From assembly GCA_009712615.1 (NCBI GenBank), contig WASR01000341.1, forward strand, positions 1-9,155: a stretch of DNA of 9,155 nt, given 5' to 3'. The translations under genes were made by a program, and so were the position numbers. This document shows, piece by piece, positions 1 to 7,011 of the stretch (its first letter is position 1; each line of letters opens with the position of its first letter). Source of the DNA: Methanobacterium sp. (GTDB lineage Archaea > Methanobacteriota > Methanobacteria > Methanobacteriales > Methanobacteriaceae). Below the pieces are notes generated by a model, which had not been told where the DNA came from, did not search any database, and saw nothing but the letters and a program-made list of their open reading frames with translations.

Positions 1-26
1 CTGTATATATTTAACGTTATAATTAA

Positions 27-50
27 TTTTTTTTGTGAATAAAAAAAAAA
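27..50. terminator. Possible two-way oligo-T/oligo-A terminator element
   Basis: A run of eight T at 27-34 is followed by a six-base spacer and a run of ten A at 41-50, so either strand shows an A-run, a short loop and a T-run. Archaeal termination often depends on oligo-T stretches, so this could stop transcription coming from either side. Homopolymer runs are also common in A+T-rich intergenic DNA, and the gene to the left lies outside the window. The rest of 1-184 shows no gene that I can support. Confidence 0.3.
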
Positions 51-184
51 TCTCCAAAAATAAACTTACTTGTTAACCAGGTAAAATCCTGAAACTGTTG
101 TTTGCAAAATAAAAAAGCCATCTACTGCTGTTATTAAAATGATCGGTTATGAAAGTTAATACCAGTCCTCATTGTTCTTAAAGT

Positions 185-210
185 ACTTCAAAAAAAATGA
201 AAGTTGAAGT
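185..210 (-). terminator. Candidate terminator of the acyl-CoA synthetase operon
   Basis: Just after the stop codon of the acyl-CoA synthetase gene, the minus strand carries a 7-bp inverted repeat: ACTTCAA (minus-strand 210-204) and TTGAAGT (191-185). A run of eight T lies between and beside the arms. The hairpin is weak, but the oligo-T tract 20-30 nt after the last gene of the operon is what archaeal intrinsic termination usually uses. Confidence 0.5.
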
Positions 211-218
211 TGGAATTT

Positions 219-1877
219 TTATAGGGTTTCCATCTTCTTAAGTTTTTCATCTAAAAGTTCCACAGCCTGTTCCCTTAATTTGAACTTCTGAATTTTTCCA
301 CTGGTTGTGAGTGGAAATTCTTCAACGATAAACACATGTTTTGGTACCTTGTACCGAGCTATTTGTTGAAGTGCGTAGTCTCGAACATCTTCCTCTGTTA
401 AATCAACATCCTTTTCCGGGATTACAAATGCTCCGACTATCTCCCCGTATTTTTCATCGGGAATTCCAACGACCTGGACATCTTGTACTTCGGGCATGGT
501 GTGGATGAATTCTTCTATCTCCCTTGGGTAGATATTTTCACCACCCCTTATGATCATGTCCTTTATTCTTCCAACGATGGTGTAGTACCCCTCTTCATCC
601 ACTGTTGCCAGATCTCCACTGTGAAGCCAACCATCCTCTTCAATGGCTTCTTTAGTTTTGTCTGGCATCTTGTAATAGCCCTTCATTACGTTGTAACCCC
701 TGCAGCAAATTTCTCCGGGCTGACCTGGTCCCAGTGTTTCACCTGTTTCTGGGTCTATTATCTTGACCTCTATGTTTGGTCTTGCCCTTCCAACTGTGTT
801 CACACGTTTTTCAACAGAGTCGTCCACACTGGTCTGGGTAAACACAGGTGAAGCTTCTGTTAATCCGTAGGCTATTGTAATATCCTTCATGTGCATGTCT
901 GCTATTACCTTTTTCATGGCTTCAATTGGACAGGGGGATCCTGCCATTATACCCGTTCTTAGAGAGGTTAGATCAAACATTTCAAACATTGGATGGTTGA
1001 ATTCTGCAATGAACATGGTTGGAACACCGTATAAAGCTGTGCAGCTTTCCTTTTGAACTGCTGCAAGGGCGAGCAATGGATCGAATTCTTCGAGCATTAC
1101 AAGTGTGCCCCTGTGTGTCACAATTGCCATAACTCCAAGTACGATTCCAAAGCAATGGAACAGAGGTACAGGCAGGCATAGCCTATCTTCTTCAGTAAAT
1201 TTCTGACACTCCCCTATGTAGAATCCATTGTTCAGAATGTTGCGGTGGGGAAACAGCACACCCTTTGGAAATCCTGTTGTGCCTGAGGTGTACTGCATGT
1301 TGATGACCTCATGATTGTCGAGGCTATTTTTTACACTTAAAAACTCATCATCATCTGTGTGCTTACCTAGAAGCATGAGTTCGTTGGTGTTGTACATTCC
1401 CCTGTGTTTTTCCTGACCCACGTAGATGACCTGTTTAAGATGAGGGAATTTTTCACTGCTAAGTTCTCCTCTCTCCTGGGTTTTAAGTTCAGGCAAGAGA
1501 TCGTAGAGTATTTTCAAGTAGTCCACATCCCTGAATCCATCAATTATTGCAAGGGCCTTCATATCTGACTGTTTGAGTACGTATTCTAATTCATGTGATT
1601 TGTAGGCAGTGTTCATTGTCACAAGAACCACACCTATTTTTGCTGTTGCAAACATGAATGTCAACCAATCCGGCACATTTTTAGCCCATATGCCCACATG
1701 ATCGCCCTTTTTCACACCCACTGATAAAAGGCCCTTTGCAAGCATATTTACACGTTCATCAAACTGTTTATATGTAAACCTAAGATCTCTGTCGGGATAC
1801 ACTAAGAAATCCCGGGTTGGATCCTTTTCTACCTGTTTTTCAAAGAAGTCTCCGATGGTTTCTTCACTAAAGAGCAT
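219..1877 (-). CDS. AMP-forming acyl-CoA synthetase (fatty-acid/organic-acid CoA ligase)
   Basis: This 552-residue enzyme of the ANL (acyl-adenylate-forming) superfamily activates a carboxylic acid with ATP to an acyl-AMP and then transfers the acyl group to CoA. The family motifs are all present and in order: the P-loop [11 protein letters not shown] at residues 196-206, YGLTEASP at 337-344, SGDL at 420-423, the hinge GRIKD at 436-440 followed by [12 protein letters not shown], and TTSGKIQK near 524-531, whose Lys528 is the expected adenylation lysine. The length is normal for medium- or long-chain FadD-like ligases and shorter than classical acetyl-CoA synthetase. The start is preceded by GGGGGA 7 nt upstream. 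It is the last gene of the regulator-thioesterase-ligase set, 65 nt after the thioesterase. The acyl substrate cannot be read from the sequence. Methanogens are not expected to run beta-oxidation, so recycling of lipids or uptake of short or branched acids are my guesses. Confidence 0.93.
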   Translation of the reverse strand: MLFSEETIGDFFEKQVEKDPTRDFLVYPDRDLRFTYKQFDERVNMLAKGLLSVGVKKGDHVGIWAKNVPDWLTFMFATAKIGVVLVTMNTAYKSHELEYVLKQSDMKALAIIDGFRDVDYLKILYDLLPELKTQERGELSSEKFPHLKQVIYVGQEKHRGMYNTNELMLLGKHTDDDEFLSVKNSLDNHEVINMQYTSGTTGFPKGVLFPHRNILNNGFYIGECQKFTEEDRLCLPVPLFHCFGIVLGVMAIVTHRGTLVMLEEFDPLLALAAVQKESCTALYGVPTMFIAEFNHPMFEMFDLTSLRTGIMAGSPCPIEAMKKVIADMHMKDITIAYGLTEASPVFTQTSVDDSVEKRVNTVGRARPNIEVKIIDPETGETLGPGQPGEICCRGYNVMKGYYKMPDKTKEAIEEDGWLHSGDLATVDEEGYYTIVGRIKDMIIRGGENIYPREIEEFIHTMPEVQDVQVVGIPDEKYGEIVGAFVIPEKDVDLTEEDVRDYALQQIARYKVPKHVFIVEEFPLTTSGKIQKFKLREQAVELLDEKLKKMETL

Positions 1878-1942
1878 GAAAATTCCCCCATACTTAAACT
1901 AATTGGTGTTTATCATCTATTTTTTATTAAATCATTTAATTG

Positions 1943-2368
1943 TTATTTTTCTTCCTGACTCTGTGTTCCGTGGGGTAGTAAATGTTCTTCCAACTGTGAT
2001 CTAATTGATTCTGGTATGGGCATGGATTGTTTCTCAATAAAATTGAAGTGCACAACAACGGCCTTTCCCCTAACATTTAACTTGCCCCTTTGCCATGCTT
2101 CATGTCCCAATGTGAATGAACTGTTACCTATTTTTTCAACGAATGTTCGTATCTCTATGTCTTCTCCATAGTACATTTCACCCACAAAGTCAAATTCTGT
2201 TCTGACCATTATGAGTTTCCAGTTCTCATAACTTAAATCAAGATCAGGTGTGAACATTCTGAACACTGGATTTCTAGCTTCTTCAAACCATATTGCCAGA
2301 ACTGTGTTGTTTACATGTCGAAGTCCGTCTATGTCTCCAAATCTTGGAGTTACTACTGTTTTAAACAT
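1943..2368 (-). CDS. Hotdog-fold acyl-CoA thioesterase (4HBT/FadM-like)
   Basis: The 141-residue protein looks like a single-domain hotdog thioesterase that would hydrolyse an acyl-CoA to the free acid and CoA in the cytoplasm. The N-terminal signature RFGDIDGLRHVNN (residues 9-21) matches the conserved D-x-D-x-x-x-H-V-N element of the 4-hydroxybenzoyl-CoA thioesterase family. Asp14 aligns with the catalytic aspartate of that family, and the helix that follows (WFEEAR) is also typical. The length fits the family. A purine-rich AGAGG sits 7 nt before the ATG and supports this start. The gene lies 87 nt after the XRE-cupin regulator and 65 nt before the acyl-CoA synthetase on the same strand, so the two enzymes probably act on the same acyl group in opposite directions. 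The substrate is unknown. Hotdog proteins are hard to separate by sequence, so aryl-, branched- or medium-chain thioesters are all possible. Confidence 0.85.
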   Translation of the reverse strand: MFKTVVTPRFGDIDGLRHVNNTVLAIWFEEARNPVFRMFTPDLDLSYENWKLIMVRTEFDFVGEMYYGEDIEIRTFVEKIGNSSFTLGHEAWQRGKLNVRGKAVVVHFNFIEKQSMPIPESIRSQLEEHLLPHGTQSQEEK

Positions 2369-2455
2369 TTAATTCCTCTTATATTGTTAGTTCGCTGTTT
2401 TGTTTATTGTTTCAATTAAAAAAATTTGTGATACCGAAATCTACTAAATATTACT

Positions 2456-3028
2456 TTAGATCGGTGTGTAGACAATTGCCAGTATCTTGGCTTCTCCCCC
2501 ATATGCGTGGAGATCATGGGGCACAACAGAATCATAATAAATACTGTCTCCCTTGGAAACCAGATATTTTTCCTTGCCGTAGAGTACTTCAATCTCTCCA
2601 TTCATCACGTAAATAAATTCTTCACCTTCATGGGAGGAGAGTTGATAGTCTTCGTTTTCAGGTGGATGCACATCTATTATGAATGGTTCCATGTGCCTGT
2701 CTGTTTTTCCAGATGCTAAAGAATAAAATTCAAGAGTGCTCTCTTTAAGATCTGTATTTTTTCCAGAAAATCTCATGACATTTTCTGATTTGCCTGATTT
2801 AACTACAACAGGTCCGGATTGTGGTGCATCATCCAGAAACGTTCCCAGTCTCACATTTAGTGCTCTGGCTATTTTTAACAATGGAGATAATGAAGGCATT
2901 ACAGTGTTATTTTCCAGTTTTTCAACCATTTCTACACTGAGATCAGAATTTTCTGCTAGTTCTTCAATTGAAATTTCTTTACTCTCTCTTAATTGACGTA
3001 TTTTTTCCCCTACACGATTTTCTGACAT
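2456..3028 (-). CDS. XRE-family transcriptional regulator with C-terminal cupin domain
   Basis: This 190-residue protein joins an N-terminal helix-turn-helix of the Cro/C1-XRE type (about residues 7-63, with the pattern [21 protein letters not shown]) to a C-terminal cupin_2 sensor domain (about 115-188). In the cupin, H133-E-G-E-E-F and the later VPHDL (His171) give likely metal or ligand positions, and the strand GEIEVLYG is typical. Such proteins bind DNA through the HTH and a small molecule through the cupin. A near-perfect Shine-Dalgarno AAGGTGAT just before the ATG fixes the start. It is the first gene before a thioesterase and an acyl-CoA synthetase, so it very likely controls that operon, including itself. 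An inverted repeat at 3057-3109 is a candidate binding site. The ligand is not known; an acyl-CoA or free acid from the operon is my inference. Confidence 0.9.
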   Translation of the reverse strand: MSENRVGEKIRQLRESKEISIEELAENSDLSVEMVEKLENNTVMPSLSPLLKIARALNVRLGTFLDDAPQSGPVVVKSGKSENVMRFSGKNTDLKESTLEFYSLASGKTDRHMEPFIIDVHPPENEDYQLSSHEGEEFIYVMNGEIEVLYGKEKYLVSKGDSIYYDSVVPHDLHAYGGEAKILAIVYTPI

Positions 3029-3056
3029 TAAATCACCTTTTATTATCCACCTTAAA

Positions 3057-3109
3057 TCTAATTTATCAAATCATTTCCATATCACTTCTGTGTTTTAAAA
3101 TAAATTAGA
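3057..3109 (-). promoter_or_regulatory. Candidate operator: 10-bp inverted repeat upstream of the XRE-cupin gene
   Basis: TCTAATTTAT at 3057-3066 and ATAATTAG-like ATAAATTAGA at 3100-3109 are exact reverse complements, with centres 43 bp apart, close to four turns of DNA. A third partial copy, CCTAATTT, is at 3131-3138. The distal arm runs into an A+T-rich stretch (minus strand AATTTATTTTAAAA) that could be the TATA region, and the proximal arm would lie near or just after the start of transcription. This layout suits self-repression by a dimeric XRE regulator. The region is A+T-rich, so chance is not excluded. Confidence 0.4.
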
Positions 3110-3142
3110 GAAATATTTAATATTAACAAACCTAATTTGGGC

Positions 3143-3154
3143 CTGGAATTCCAG
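3143..3154. repeat. Perfect 12-bp palindrome
   Basis: CTGGAATTCCAG is a perfect 12-bp palindrome with unusually high G+C for this gap. It lies about 50 nt beyond the stop of the 94-residue protein gene and about 115 nt upstream of the XRE-cupin start. It could be a protein-binding site, or part of a terminator for the upstream gene, but has no loop of its own and no following T-run. A second perfect palindrome, GAAATATTTC, is at 3181-3190. Confidence 0.35.
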
Positions 3155-3203
3155 TACCAAATGAAAACAAGACCATTAATGAAATATTTCTATAACATTC
3201 CCT

Positions 3204-3488
3204 CTAACCAGAGTTTGTTTGAGTGTTGTTAGTTGTATTGTTTGTTGGTACAACAGGAGTTGTGTTAGTTATATTTACAACCACACGTTTGTTCACATAT
3301 ACCGGAGTGAATGAAGTATCTCCTATGGCTGATACTTGTTGTTGCCCATTTAAACTCAAATTTGAAGGAACTACTGAATCTATCAAGTTCGAACCCAAAC
3401 CAACCACATTGGCTGTTGAAGCTACTCCAAATGCCAATAAAGCTATCATCAGCACTATAAATACGGTTCCAGATTTTTTTGGATTCAT
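3204..3488 (-). CDS. Small secreted or membrane-anchored protein, Asn/Thr-rich, unknown function
   Basis: I do not recognise this 94-residue protein. It has a positively charged start (Lys4, Lys5), a hydrophobic stretch at about residues 8-24 that reads as a signal peptide or anchor, and a mostly polar outer part. The last 25 residues are very rich in Asn and Thr. Six Asn-X-Ser/Thr sequons occur at N43, N72, N75, N83, N84 and N87, which is what archaeal N-glycosylated surface proteins show. There are no cysteines. It lacks the usual archaeal type IV pilin processing motif. The ATG is preceded by AAGGT about 10 nt upstream, a moderate ribosome site, and the gene ends in TAG. It stands alone between glmS (147 nt upstream) and the XRE-cupin gene (175 nt downstream). 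A minor cell-surface glycoprotein is a reasonable inference. The open frame on the opposite strand looks like a shadow. Confidence 0.65.
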   Translation of the reverse strand: MNPKKSGTVFIVLMIALLAFGVASTANVVGLGSNLIDSVVPSNLSLNGQQQVSAIGDTSFTPVYVNKRVVVNITNTTPVVPTNNTTNNTQTNSG

Positions 3489-3519
3489 TTTTTTATCTAC
3501 CTTGATGGATTTTTATTTG

Positions 3520-3552
3520 TGCTTTGTTAACTCAAATTAAGTTATCAAAGCA
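3520..3552 (-). promoter_or_regulatory. Inverted repeat with 13-bp arms upstream of the small secreted protein gene
   Basis: TGCTTTGTTAACT (3520-3532) and AGTTATCAAAGCA (3540-3552) match as an inverted repeat at 12 of 13 positions around a 7-nt centre. The element starts 32 nt upstream of the ATG at 3488 and is the strongest dyad in the window. It could be an operator, a hairpin in the 5' leader of the small gene, or a structure after glmS. No T-run follows it, so I do not favour a terminator. Confidence 0.5.
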
Positions 3553-3576
3553 TGATTCTAATTTTGTGTGGGCTTA

Positions 3577-3599
3577 CTTAAAACATTTTCATGTTTAAG
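3577..3599 (-). terminator. Hairpin with GAAA loop after glmS
   Basis: On the minus strand, CTTAAACAT and ATGTTTTAAG flank a GAAA loop, giving a 9-bp stem with one bulged base. The loop has the GNRA tetraloop form. It begins about 36 nt after the glmS stop codon. It may protect the 3' end of the glmS message or aid termination, but the sequence that follows (TAAGCCCACAC) has no oligo-T tract, so termination here is uncertain. Confidence 0.35.
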
Positions 3600-3635
3600 C
3601 AAGAGTACCTATCATTACTTGTTGAATTGTTCAGT

Positions 3636-5411
3636 TTATTCAACTGTAACGCATTTAGCTAAATTCTTTGGTTTATCAGGATCAATACCCCTTTCAACAC
3701 TTATATAGTAAGATAAAAGTTGAAGAGGTACAACATAGGGTATTGGAGATACCATTTCAGTTATATCTGTTTTAAACCCTATGAAATCATGAGCCTCTGA
3801 TTTGAGTACGGCATCCTCTGATGATCCAACAGCAATCACACTGGCTCCTCTTGCCTTAACCTCTTCAATGTTTCCCAAGGTTTTATCATGACTCTGTCCC
3901 GGAGGTACGACTGCAAGAACAGGCACATCATCATCTATGAGTGCCAATGGCCCATGTTTAAGTTCACCTGCAGCATATCCCTCACCATGAATGTAGGTAA
4001 TTTCCTTGAGTTTCAATGAACCTTCCAGTGCAGTTGGATATGAAAATCCCCTTCCAATGAAGAAGAAATCTGTGGCATCCTTGTACTTCTTGGCTATTTC
4101 AATTATAAGCTCCTCATCTTCTATTGTTGATTTCATATGATCTGGAACCTTTTTAATCTCATCCAAAAGTTTCTTATCGTCACTTAAGGCAATTACAAGG
4201 AGATATATGCATACTAGCTGGCTCACATAGGTCTTTGTTGCAGCTACACCTATTTCAGGTCCGGCCCTCGAATAGATCACATGATCAGCTTCTCTGGTTG
4301 CTGTGCTTCCTAAAACATTAACAATTACAAGTGTTTCAGATTTTTTATTGGCCACTTTTAGGGCTCTGAGTGTGTCTGCAGTTTCTCCAGATTGACTTAT
4401 GAATATTACCAGTGTCTCTGCATCCAGGGAAGGTTCTGAGAATATGAATTCCGATGAAAGCACTACATCTGTTGGTATTCCAAGGAGTGTTTCAAACAGG
4501 TATTTTCCAACCAGTGAGGCATGGTATGAAGTTCCACATGCCACAAAACAAACACGTTTAAAGTCAGAAAACTTTTGAACCACCTTTTCTATTTCTGAAT
4601 ATTCCATGAGAGTATTTTTTACTACCTCTGGTTGTTCATGAATTTCCTTCAGCATGAAGTGTTTGTATCCGCCCTTCTTAGCCATGTCTGAGGTCCATTC
4701 TATGGTGTTAATTTCCTTTTCAAGGACTTTTCCCTCTTCATCCTTGACAATGATGCCCTCACTCGTTAATATAACCATTTCATGGTCATTTAGATAAATT
4801 ATCTGGTTAGTGTGGTCCAAGACAGCAGGAACATCTGATGCTATGAAGGATTCTTTTTCACCAACCCCTACAATTAAAGGGCTCTCATTTCTGACCCCAA
4901 TTATTTTATCTGGTTCATCAGCACTTATGGCTGCAATTGCATAGGAACCCTTGATATCCTTGGTGGCCATTCTCGTTGCCACTTCCAGACCATTACCCAT
5001 GTCCATATATTTCTCTATGAGGTGCGGAATAACTTCAGTATCAGTGTCAGAAACAAATATGTGCCCTTCATCTATGAGTTTATCCTTAATTTCCCTGTAG
5101 TTTTCAATGATCCCGTTATGTACCACTGCAATTCTTTTCTGACAGTCCGTATGTGGATGGGCATTTTTACCAGTTGGAAGCCCGTGTGTTGCCCATCTAA
5201 CATGGGCTATTCCCATATTTCCAGGAATATCTGTTAAAACAATTTTTTCTTGAACTTCATCGATCTTTCCTTCGCCCTTTTTGATGTATAGATCTTCAGA
5301 AAGCGTTGCTATTCCAACAGAGTCATATCCCCTATATTCTAACCTTCGTACACATTCTAAAAGTACAGTACTAGCTTCATCTTTAATTATACATGCTACA
5401 ATTCCACACAT
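3636..5411 (-). CDS. glmS: Glutamine-fructose-6-phosphate aminotransferase (isomerizing), GlmS
   Basis: The 591-residue enzyme makes glucosamine-6-phosphate from fructose-6-phosphate, with glutamine as nitrogen donor, the first committed step to UDP-GlcNAc and related cell-wall and glycan precursors. The glutaminase domain (about 1-230) begins MCGIVAC; Cys2 becomes the N-terminal nucleophile once Met is removed. Arg73, Asn99-Gly100 and Asp124 match known glutamine-binding positions. Two SIS sugar-isomerase domains follow. The first has CGTSYHAS (292-299), [10 protein letters not shown] (339-348) and [10 protein letters not shown] (386-395). The second has [12 protein letters not shown] and the conserved [12 protein letters not shown] (477-488). 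The tail [13 protein letters not shown] is the family's usual C-terminus. A strong GGTGA lies 4 nt before the ATG. The gene is complete and shows no oddity. It has a 315-nt gap upstream with its own likely promoter, so it is probably transcribed separately from the genes on its right. Confidence 0.98.
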   Translation of the reverse strand: MCGIVACIIKDEASTVLLECVRRLEYRGYDSVGIATLSEDLYIKKGEGKIDEVQEKIVLTDIPGNMGIAHVRWATHGLPTGKNAHPHTDCQKRIAVVHNGIIENYREIKDKLIDEGHIFVSDTDTEVIPHLIEKYMDMGNGLEVATRMATKDIKGSYAIAAISADEPDKIIGVRNESPLIVGVGEKESFIASDVPAVLDHTNQIIYLNDHEMVILTSEGIIVKDEEGKVLEKEINTIEWTSDMAKKGGYKHFMLKEIHEQPEVVKNTLMEYSEIEKVVQKFSDFKRVCFVACGTSYHASLVGKYLFETLLGIPTDVVLSSEFIFSEPSLDAETLVIFISQSGETADTLRALKVANKKSETLVIVNVLGSTATREADHVIYSRAGPEIGVAATKTYVSQLVCIYLLVIALSDDKKLLDEIKKVPDHMKSTIEDEELIIEIAKKYKDATDFFFIGRGFSYPTALEGSLKLKEITYIHGEGYAAGELKHGPLALIDDDVPVLAVVPPGQSHDKTLGNIEEVKARGASVIAVGSSEDAVLKSEAHDFIGFKTDITEMVSPIPYVVPLQLLSYYISVERGIDPDKPKNLAKCVTVE

Positions 5412-5558
5412 GATTTCACCAAGGGATTTTTTTATGATTTTGAAACGATAATTTTAAACAATTCAATCAATGCACGCTGTTTTATTTTTTTAAGACCCAT
5501 AGAATAAAGTTTGAATCTCAATTTTTATTAACAATAACTACTATGAACCTTCAACATC

Positions 5559-5566
5559 TATATAAA
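5559..5566 (-). promoter_or_regulatory. Leftward archaeal TATA box, probable glmS promoter
   Basis: On the minus strand TTTATATA (5566 to 5559) is an exact match to the archaeal TATA consensus and is preceded by the purine-rich GAAAAT, which suits a TFB recognition element. Transcription would start about 25 nt downstream near 5535-5540, giving glmS a leader of about 125 nt. No other leftward gene lies between. The motif also partly fits rightward reading, but no rightward gene follows. Confidence 0.6.
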
Positions 5567-5590
5567 ATTTTCATCAAAATATCTTGAGTT

Positions 5591-5626
5591 ATAATAATTG
5601 TTGTATAATTATTATTCACAAATAAT
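5591..5626. promoter_or_regulatory. Nested A+T-rich dyads upstream of the glmS TATA box
   Basis: ATAATAATT (5591-5599) and AATTATTAT (5607-5615) are perfect 9-bp inverted arms around a 7-nt centre. They overlap a second pair, ATTATT (5611-5616) and AATAAT (5621-5626). The block sits 25-60 nt upstream of the TATA element on the minus strand, where archaeal activators often bind. With only A and T in the arms, chance is a real alternative. Confidence 0.3.
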
Positions 5627-5648
5627 ATAAAAAACTGTGCAATTTAAT

Positions 5649-5661
5649 ATCAAAGTTTGAT
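5649..5661 (-). terminator. Small palindrome after the rubredoxin-flavoprotein gene
   Basis: ATCAAA-G-TTTGAT is a perfect dyad about 65 nt after the stop codon of the three-gene operon. On the minus strand a GTTTTTTATATT tract follows after about 12 nt (near 5636-5625). A weak hairpin followed by oligo-T is consistent with the end of the operon, though the stem is short. Confidence 0.35.
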
Positions 5662-5726
5662 TAACTGATCCCAATTCCAAGTTCATTCAACTTTGAAACT
5701 GTTAAAAATACTTCTCATTTCAAATA

Positions 5727-7004
5727 TCAACCCTGAGATGGCCCCACTAAAATGTCCATAGTTACCTCGTTTAAATTATCGCAACCAGTGAGGAGCATTG
5801 CGTTTCTGAGATCATTCTTCACGTACCGGTAGTATAGTTTGACTGGAACCTCACCACCAGCCAGCGACATTCTAGCGAGTGGCCTTCCAATTAAGGCAAC
5901 ATCAGCCCCCAGGGCTAAAATTTTAAGCACATCATAGCCAGTTCGTACAGCTCCATCTGCAAGTACAGGGATCTTTCCATCAATTTCTTTTGAAATTTCT
6001 GGAAGTACACTGGCAATTCCCTCTGCACCGTCAAGAACCCTTCCACCGTGATTTGAAACGTAACAGGCAGCTGCACCTACATCCAACACTGTTGCAGCAT
6101 CTTCTCTGCACATTATTCCCTTGAATATGATTGGGAGTTCTGTGGAGTCAACCAGTTCTACCAGATCCTTCTCTCCCTTACGGTAAACTGGTTTGTTTGC
6201 AGTTTTCCAGAATGTAGACCCTGCGCCTTCCAGATCCACTCCAGCTGCCAGGACATTCAGTTCCTCTGCCAGCCTAATTAACTCAAGAAGTCTCTCCTGT
6301 GACTGGGGTTTGAAGATGGGTATGCCCCAACCATGGTTTTCACCCACAGTTTTCACCCCAAGATCATCTGGAACATCGTTGGTGTTTCCAACCAATCCCA
6401 CTGTGCCTGATGACATGGCCCCCTGTAAAAGACCCCTGTAAAATGTTTCTTCAGGAATTGAATTGTTCATGCTGTTTCTCACACCAGAAATGCTGGAACC
6501 CATCACCGGAAGTGCGATCTGTTTGTTGAATATAGTTAAAGACATTTCAGGTTCCTTATGGTCCTTTATAACCCTCATTTTAAGTTTATACTGCTGTAAA
6601 GAGTTATAATTTTCTTCAAAGGTTTTTCCCTGTCCAGCACCTCCAAATCCAATGGATCTTCCAAACTTCTGGCCTGAACACATCCTTTCTGGTTTACCAT
6701 TGCATACCTCGTACTCTCCACAGATTCCATGCAGCATGTTTCTGGCTATGGAACGGTAGTAGTTGATATCCTTAGCCTGATGCTGGGTTTCTGTGTAGGA
6801 TTTAGCCCTTATGTCAAAAATTTCATTGCTCACAGGTTTCAGGTAATCCTTGGGCATTCCACACACAGGGCAGAGCCATGAATCCGGTATTTCTTTTAAG
6901 CTAGTATCCGGGTCTAACTTAGTTTCAGGATCTCCCTTTTCTTCGTCGTAGACATATGTATTGCAGTATGAACAAATATATTTCATTTTATCAGTTTTCT
7001 CCAT
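5727..7004 (-). CDS. Rubredoxin-fused FMN-dependent alpha-hydroxyacid dehydrogenase-like protein
   Basis: The 425-residue protein is a fusion. Residues 7-58 are a rubredoxin: Cys11-x2-Cys14 and Cys45-x2-Cys48 would bind one iron, and CPVCGMPKDYLKP is the usual second knuckle. The rest (about 120-425) is a TIM-barrel flavoprotein of the glycolate oxidase/lactate dehydrogenase type. FKG (Lys295), SNHGGRVLD (317-325, with the expected catalytic His319 and Arg322) and the FMN-phosphate loops LADGAVRTG (348-356) and LIGRPLARM (371-379) are present. Between them lies an extra cysteine cluster, Cys95-x5-Cys101-x7-Cys109, not part of either domain's standard signature. The likely role is two-electron oxidation or reduction of a 2-hydroxy/2-oxo acid or related substrate, with rubredoxin as one-electron partner. 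The substrate is not known. Met7 (position 6986) is a plausible alternative start: it gives a rubredoxin-like N-terminus and has GGAG 12 nt upstream, while the first ATG has no clear ribosome site. It lies 7 nt after the lyase gene. Confidence 0.88.
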   Translation of the reverse strand: MEKTDKMKYICSYCNTYVYDEEKGDPETKLDPDTSLKEIPDSWLCPVCGMPKDYLKPVSNEIFDIRAKSYTETQHQAKDINYYRSIARNMLHGICGEYEVCNGKPERMCSGQKFGRSIGFGGAGQGKTFEENYNSLQQYKLKMRVIKDHKEPEMSLTIFNKQIALPVMGSSISGVRNSMNNSIPEETFYRGLLQGAMSSGTVGLVGNTNDVPDDLGVKTVGENHGWGIPIFKPQSQERLLELIRLAEELNVLAAGVDLEGAGSTFWKTANKPVYRKGEKDLVELVDSTELPIIFKGIMCREDAATVLDVGAAACYVSNHGGRVLDGAEGIASVLPEISKEIDGKIPVLADGAVRTGYDVLKILALGADVALIGRPLARMSLAGGEVPVKLYYRYVKNDLRNAMLLTGCDNLNEVTMDILVGPSQG

Positions 7005-7011
7005 AAACTAG

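Larger units (their letters stand above)
5412..5726. other. 315-nt intergenic region with the glmS promoter and leader
   Basis: This is the only gap above 300 nt. It is very A+T-rich. Read leftward it holds, in order, the end of the rubredoxin-flavoprotein transcript, a short dyad (5649-5661), nested A+T-rich dyads (5591-5626), a TATA element (5559-5566), a leader of about 125 nt, and the glmS ribosome site. A 22-codon open frame (5432-5500, minus) lies in the leader without a clear ribosome site. No RNA gene was recognised. Confidence 0.6.

Noticed and set aside
1..218. A replication origin or repeat array in the A+T-rich left end
   Set aside because: Only homopolymer runs are seen; there are no repeated origin-like boxes or regularly spaced repeats.
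483..851. A 122-codon plus-strand open frame rich in Phe, Cys and Trp opposite the acyl-CoA synthetase
   Set aside because: Composition is what antisense reading of a real gene gives, and it covers conserved ligase motifs on the other strand.
3223..3540. A 105-codon plus-strand open frame opposite the small secreted protein
   Set aside because: The minus-strand frame has a ribosome site and a sensible signal-plus-polar layout; the plus-strand one does not.
5432..5500. A 22-codon basic peptide gene (starting MGLKKIKQR) in the glmS leader
   Set aside because: No ribosome site precedes its ATG and a frame this short is likely by chance; kept only as a note in the leader finding.
5412..5558. 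A glmS ribozyme/riboswitch upstream of glmS
   Set aside because: The leader is almost entirely A and T with no G+C-rich pseudoknot core, and this class is known from bacteria, not archaea.
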